Origin: [Actinomadura] parvosata subsp. kistnae
GTDB lineage: Bacteria; Actinomycetota; Actinomycetes; Streptosporangiales; Streptosporangiaceae
Assembly (NCBI RefSeq): GCF_900323885.1
Contig: NZ_OOHJ01000018.1
Span: forward strand, 4,141,001-4,205,000
DNA length: 64,000 bases
Reading direction: 5' to 3'
The translations under genes were made by a program, and so were the position numbers. Shown in pieces: positions 62,767-64,000 of the stretch. A model generated the notes under the pieces. That model was given only the letters and a program-made list of their open reading frames with translations. It was not told the origin of the DNA and made no database searches. The stretch's first letter is position 1. The number at the start of each line of letters is the position of its first letter.

Positions 62767-62780
62767 ATCAAGCGCTTGCT
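62767..62780. promoter_or_regulatory. KstR2-consensus operator ATCAAGCGCTTGCT
   Basis: This 14-mer fits the published KstR2 consensus ANCAAGNNCTTGNT at every fixed base. It contains the perfect 10-bp palindrome CAAGCGCTTG. It lies 22 bp before the enoyl-CoA hydratase start and 81 bp before the acyl-CoA ligase start. Confidence 0.75.
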
Positions 62781-62817
62781 ACGAAGTTGGGCCCAGGATA
62801 CGCTCCGACCAGCAAAC

Positions 62818-62831
62818 GAGAACAGGTTCCT
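62818..62831. promoter_or_regulatory. KstR-like half-conserved site GAGAACAGGTTCCT
   Basis: The inner palindrome GAAC-AG-GTTC keeps the AACNNGTT core of KstR sites but not the outer T and A. An overlapping palindrome AACAGG/CCTGTT extends it to the right. It is 30 bp before the ATG of the acyl-CoA ligase gene. Confidence 0.5.
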
Positions 62832-62861
62832 GTTTTGCACGCCCTGAGCTGAGGAGATCAG

Positions 62862-64000
62862 ATGGGCACGCTCGGTTTCTGGAGGCTCGCGCAGGCGGAT
62901 CCCGAGTGGATCGCGGCCGTGGACCCCGACGGCACCCAGCACCGCGCGGGCGACCTCCTTGCCCGTTCCAACCGGCTCGTGCACGGCCTGCGCGCGCTCG
63001 GGCTGCGGCCCGGCGACGGCATCTGCGGCCTGGTGCCGAACGGCGCCGACGGGCTCGTCCTCTACCTGGCCGCGCTCCAGGCCGGCTGGTACTACACGCC
63101 GATCAACTGGCACCTGACCGGGCCCGAGATCGCCTACATCGTCTCGGACAGCGAGGCCAAGGCGTTCTTCGTGCATCCCCGCTTCGCCGAGGAGGGCGCC
63201 AGGGGGGCCGAGGCCATCGCGCCCGAGCGCCGCTTCCTGCTGAACGCAGAGCAGGCTGAGAAGCTTCGGCAGGCGGGCTCGCCGCTCGACGGCTTCCGTC
63301 CGTTGAGCGAGCTGGTCGAGGGGCAGCCCGACAGCGCGCCTGAAGCTCGCACCGCGGGCGCCACCATGCACTACACCTCGGGCACCACCGGCAAGCCCAA
63401 AGGGGTCAGACGGCCGCTTAGCGGCCTCGATCCGGACGACGCCGCCGAGCTCATGACGTTCCTGCTCGGACTGTTCGGCATCACCCCCGGCCGCCCGAAC
63501 GCCCACCTCGTCACCTCGCCCAGCTACCACACGGCGGTGACCCAGTTCGGCGGCACGGCCCTGCACATGGGGCACACGCTCGTCTACATGGACAAGTGGA
63601 ACGCCGAGGAGATGCTCGCCCTCTGCGAGCGCCACCGCGTCACGAACTCGCACCTGGTCCCGACCCACTTCAAGCGCCTGCTCGCGCTCCCGGAGGAGAC
63701 CCGGCGCAAGTACGACCTGTCGTCGCTGCGCTGGATGATCCACGCGGCCGCCCCCTGTCCCGTCCCGGTCAAATGGGCGATGCTCGAGTGGTGGGGCGAC
63801 TGCGTGTACGAGTACTACGCGGCCACCGAAGGCGGCGGCACCCTCGCCACGCCCGCCGACTGGAAGGCCCACCCCGGCACCGTCGGCAAGGCGTGGCCGA
63901 TCAGCGAGCTGCTGATCGTCGACGAGCAGGGCGAGCCGGTGCCCACCGGCACCCCCGGGACGATCTACATGAAGATGATGGGCGTCCAGTTCGAGTACAA
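62862..64000 (+). CDS. Acyl-CoA ligase (FadD19-like), cut by the window end
   Basis: The frame from ATG 62862 (GAGGAG upstream) stays open for 379 codons to the window edge. It encodes an adenylate-forming ligase: YTSGTTGKPKGVRR is the P-loop, then SPSYHTAVTQFGGTALHMGHTLVYMDKW and VYEYYAATEGGGTLATP. The C-terminal lid domain with the catalytic lysine is beyond the window. It is divergent from the crotonase gene and shares a KstR2-type promoter, so activation of a steroid side-chain or similar branched acid is the best guess. It is a relative of the ligase at 42334-43764. Confidence 0.92.
   Translation, partial: MGTLGFWRLAQADPEWIAAVDPDGTQHRAGDLLARSNRLVHGLRALGLRPGDGICGLVPNGADGLVLYLAALQAGWYYTPINWHLTGPEIAYIVSDSEAKAFFVHPRFAEEGARGAEAIAPERRFLLNAEQAEKLRQAGSPLDGFRPLSELVEGQPDSAPEARTAGATMHYTSGTTGKPKGVRRPLSGLDPDDAAELMTFLLGLFGITPGRPNAHLVTSPSYHTAVTQFGGTALHMGHTLVYMDKWNAEEMLALCERHRVTNSHLVPTHFKRLLALPEETRRKYDLSSLRWMIHAAAPCPVPVKWAMLEWWGDCVYEYYAATEGGGTLATPADWKAHPGTVGKAWPISELLIVDEQGEPVPTGTPGTIYMKMMGVQFEY

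Overview
The window is chromosomal DNA of a very GC-rich actinomycete. Gene content points to the Streptosporangiales, for example a Nonomuraea-like organism, but I cannot place the genus. The reasons are the strong third-position GC bias, many GTG starts, a one-piece tmRNA directly after smpB, a roughly 1,600-residue NAD-glutamate dehydrogenase, AfsR-type SARP and PknB-type kinase genes, and ECF sigma factors. No complete insertion sequence, prophage, CRISPR array or tRNA gene is visible. Most of the window is ordinary chromosomal core plus soluble and envelope accessory genes.

Layout. 1-4.2 kb: the start of a sensor-kinase-like gene (minus, cut by the window edge), divergent from an ABC exporter with one ATPase and two permeases. 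The first permease carries a large lectin-like extracytoplasmic insert and the second looks frameshifted. 4.2-9 kb: an L,D-transpeptidase, a Tat-exported FAD oxidoreductase, and a NuoF-ferredoxin fusion next to a ferric-reductase-like cytochrome b. 9-12.1 kb: DUF1996 and DUF4142 exported proteins divergent from an ECF sigma factor with a very short zinc-finger anti-sigma partner. 12.1-17.9 kb: tryptophan 2,3-dioxygenase and the giant glutamate dehydrogenase. 18-26.3 kb: a Clp-N/HTH pair, a lipoprotein, then prfB, ftsE, ftsX, smpB, a penicillin-binding-protein-like lipoprotein with no catalytic motifs left, a structured intergenic region and ssrA (tmRNA).

26.4-28.3 kb: a YbaB-like gene and two genes that look like type VII secretion substrates, one ending in what seems to be a dead metallopeptidase. 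28.5-32.8 kb: four co-directional genes encoding a MotA/TolQ/ExbB-like channel with a repeat coiled-coil tail, a membrane partner, a von Willebrand A protein with a helical N-terminus, and an ARPP-2-like protein. A 9-bp inverted repeat encloses a small structured segment directly before the vWA gene. This is the best candidate in the window for a poorly described, possibly defence or RNA-stress, system. 32.7-41.1 kb: a GlxA-type regulator with a divergent membrane protein, a Ser/Thr kinase directly followed by an AfsR-like SARP regulator, a lipoprotein and an OmpA-domain protein. 41.2-47.7 kb: an HtrA-like protease, an acyl-CoA ligase, a membrane protein and a fused acyl-CoA dehydrogenase; the ligase and dehydrogenase share an AGAAT-N3-ATTCT operator-like sequence.

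48.3-60.3 kb: a cell-envelope glycan locus with two GT-C-like membrane proteins, a tiny DUF2613 protein with a TTA codon, a GT2, a GT4, a 1,394-residue AftD-like arabinofuranosyltransferase homologue, an acyltransferase and a DUF3068 protein. 60.4-64 kb: a nitronate monooxygenase-like protein, remains of a vapBC-type toxin-antitoxin pair, and a divergent enoyl-CoA hydratase / acyl-CoA ligase pair. Their shared promoter region contains a full match to the KstR2 consensus and a KstR-like core, which suggests steroid or branched-lipid catabolism.

Recurring small-scale features are short tandem duplications at gene starts or ends (permease, prfB, smpB) and two larger degenerate repeat blocks between genes (about 18.04-18.21 and 47.8-48.2 kb). 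All family assignments were made by eye from motifs; no database search was run.
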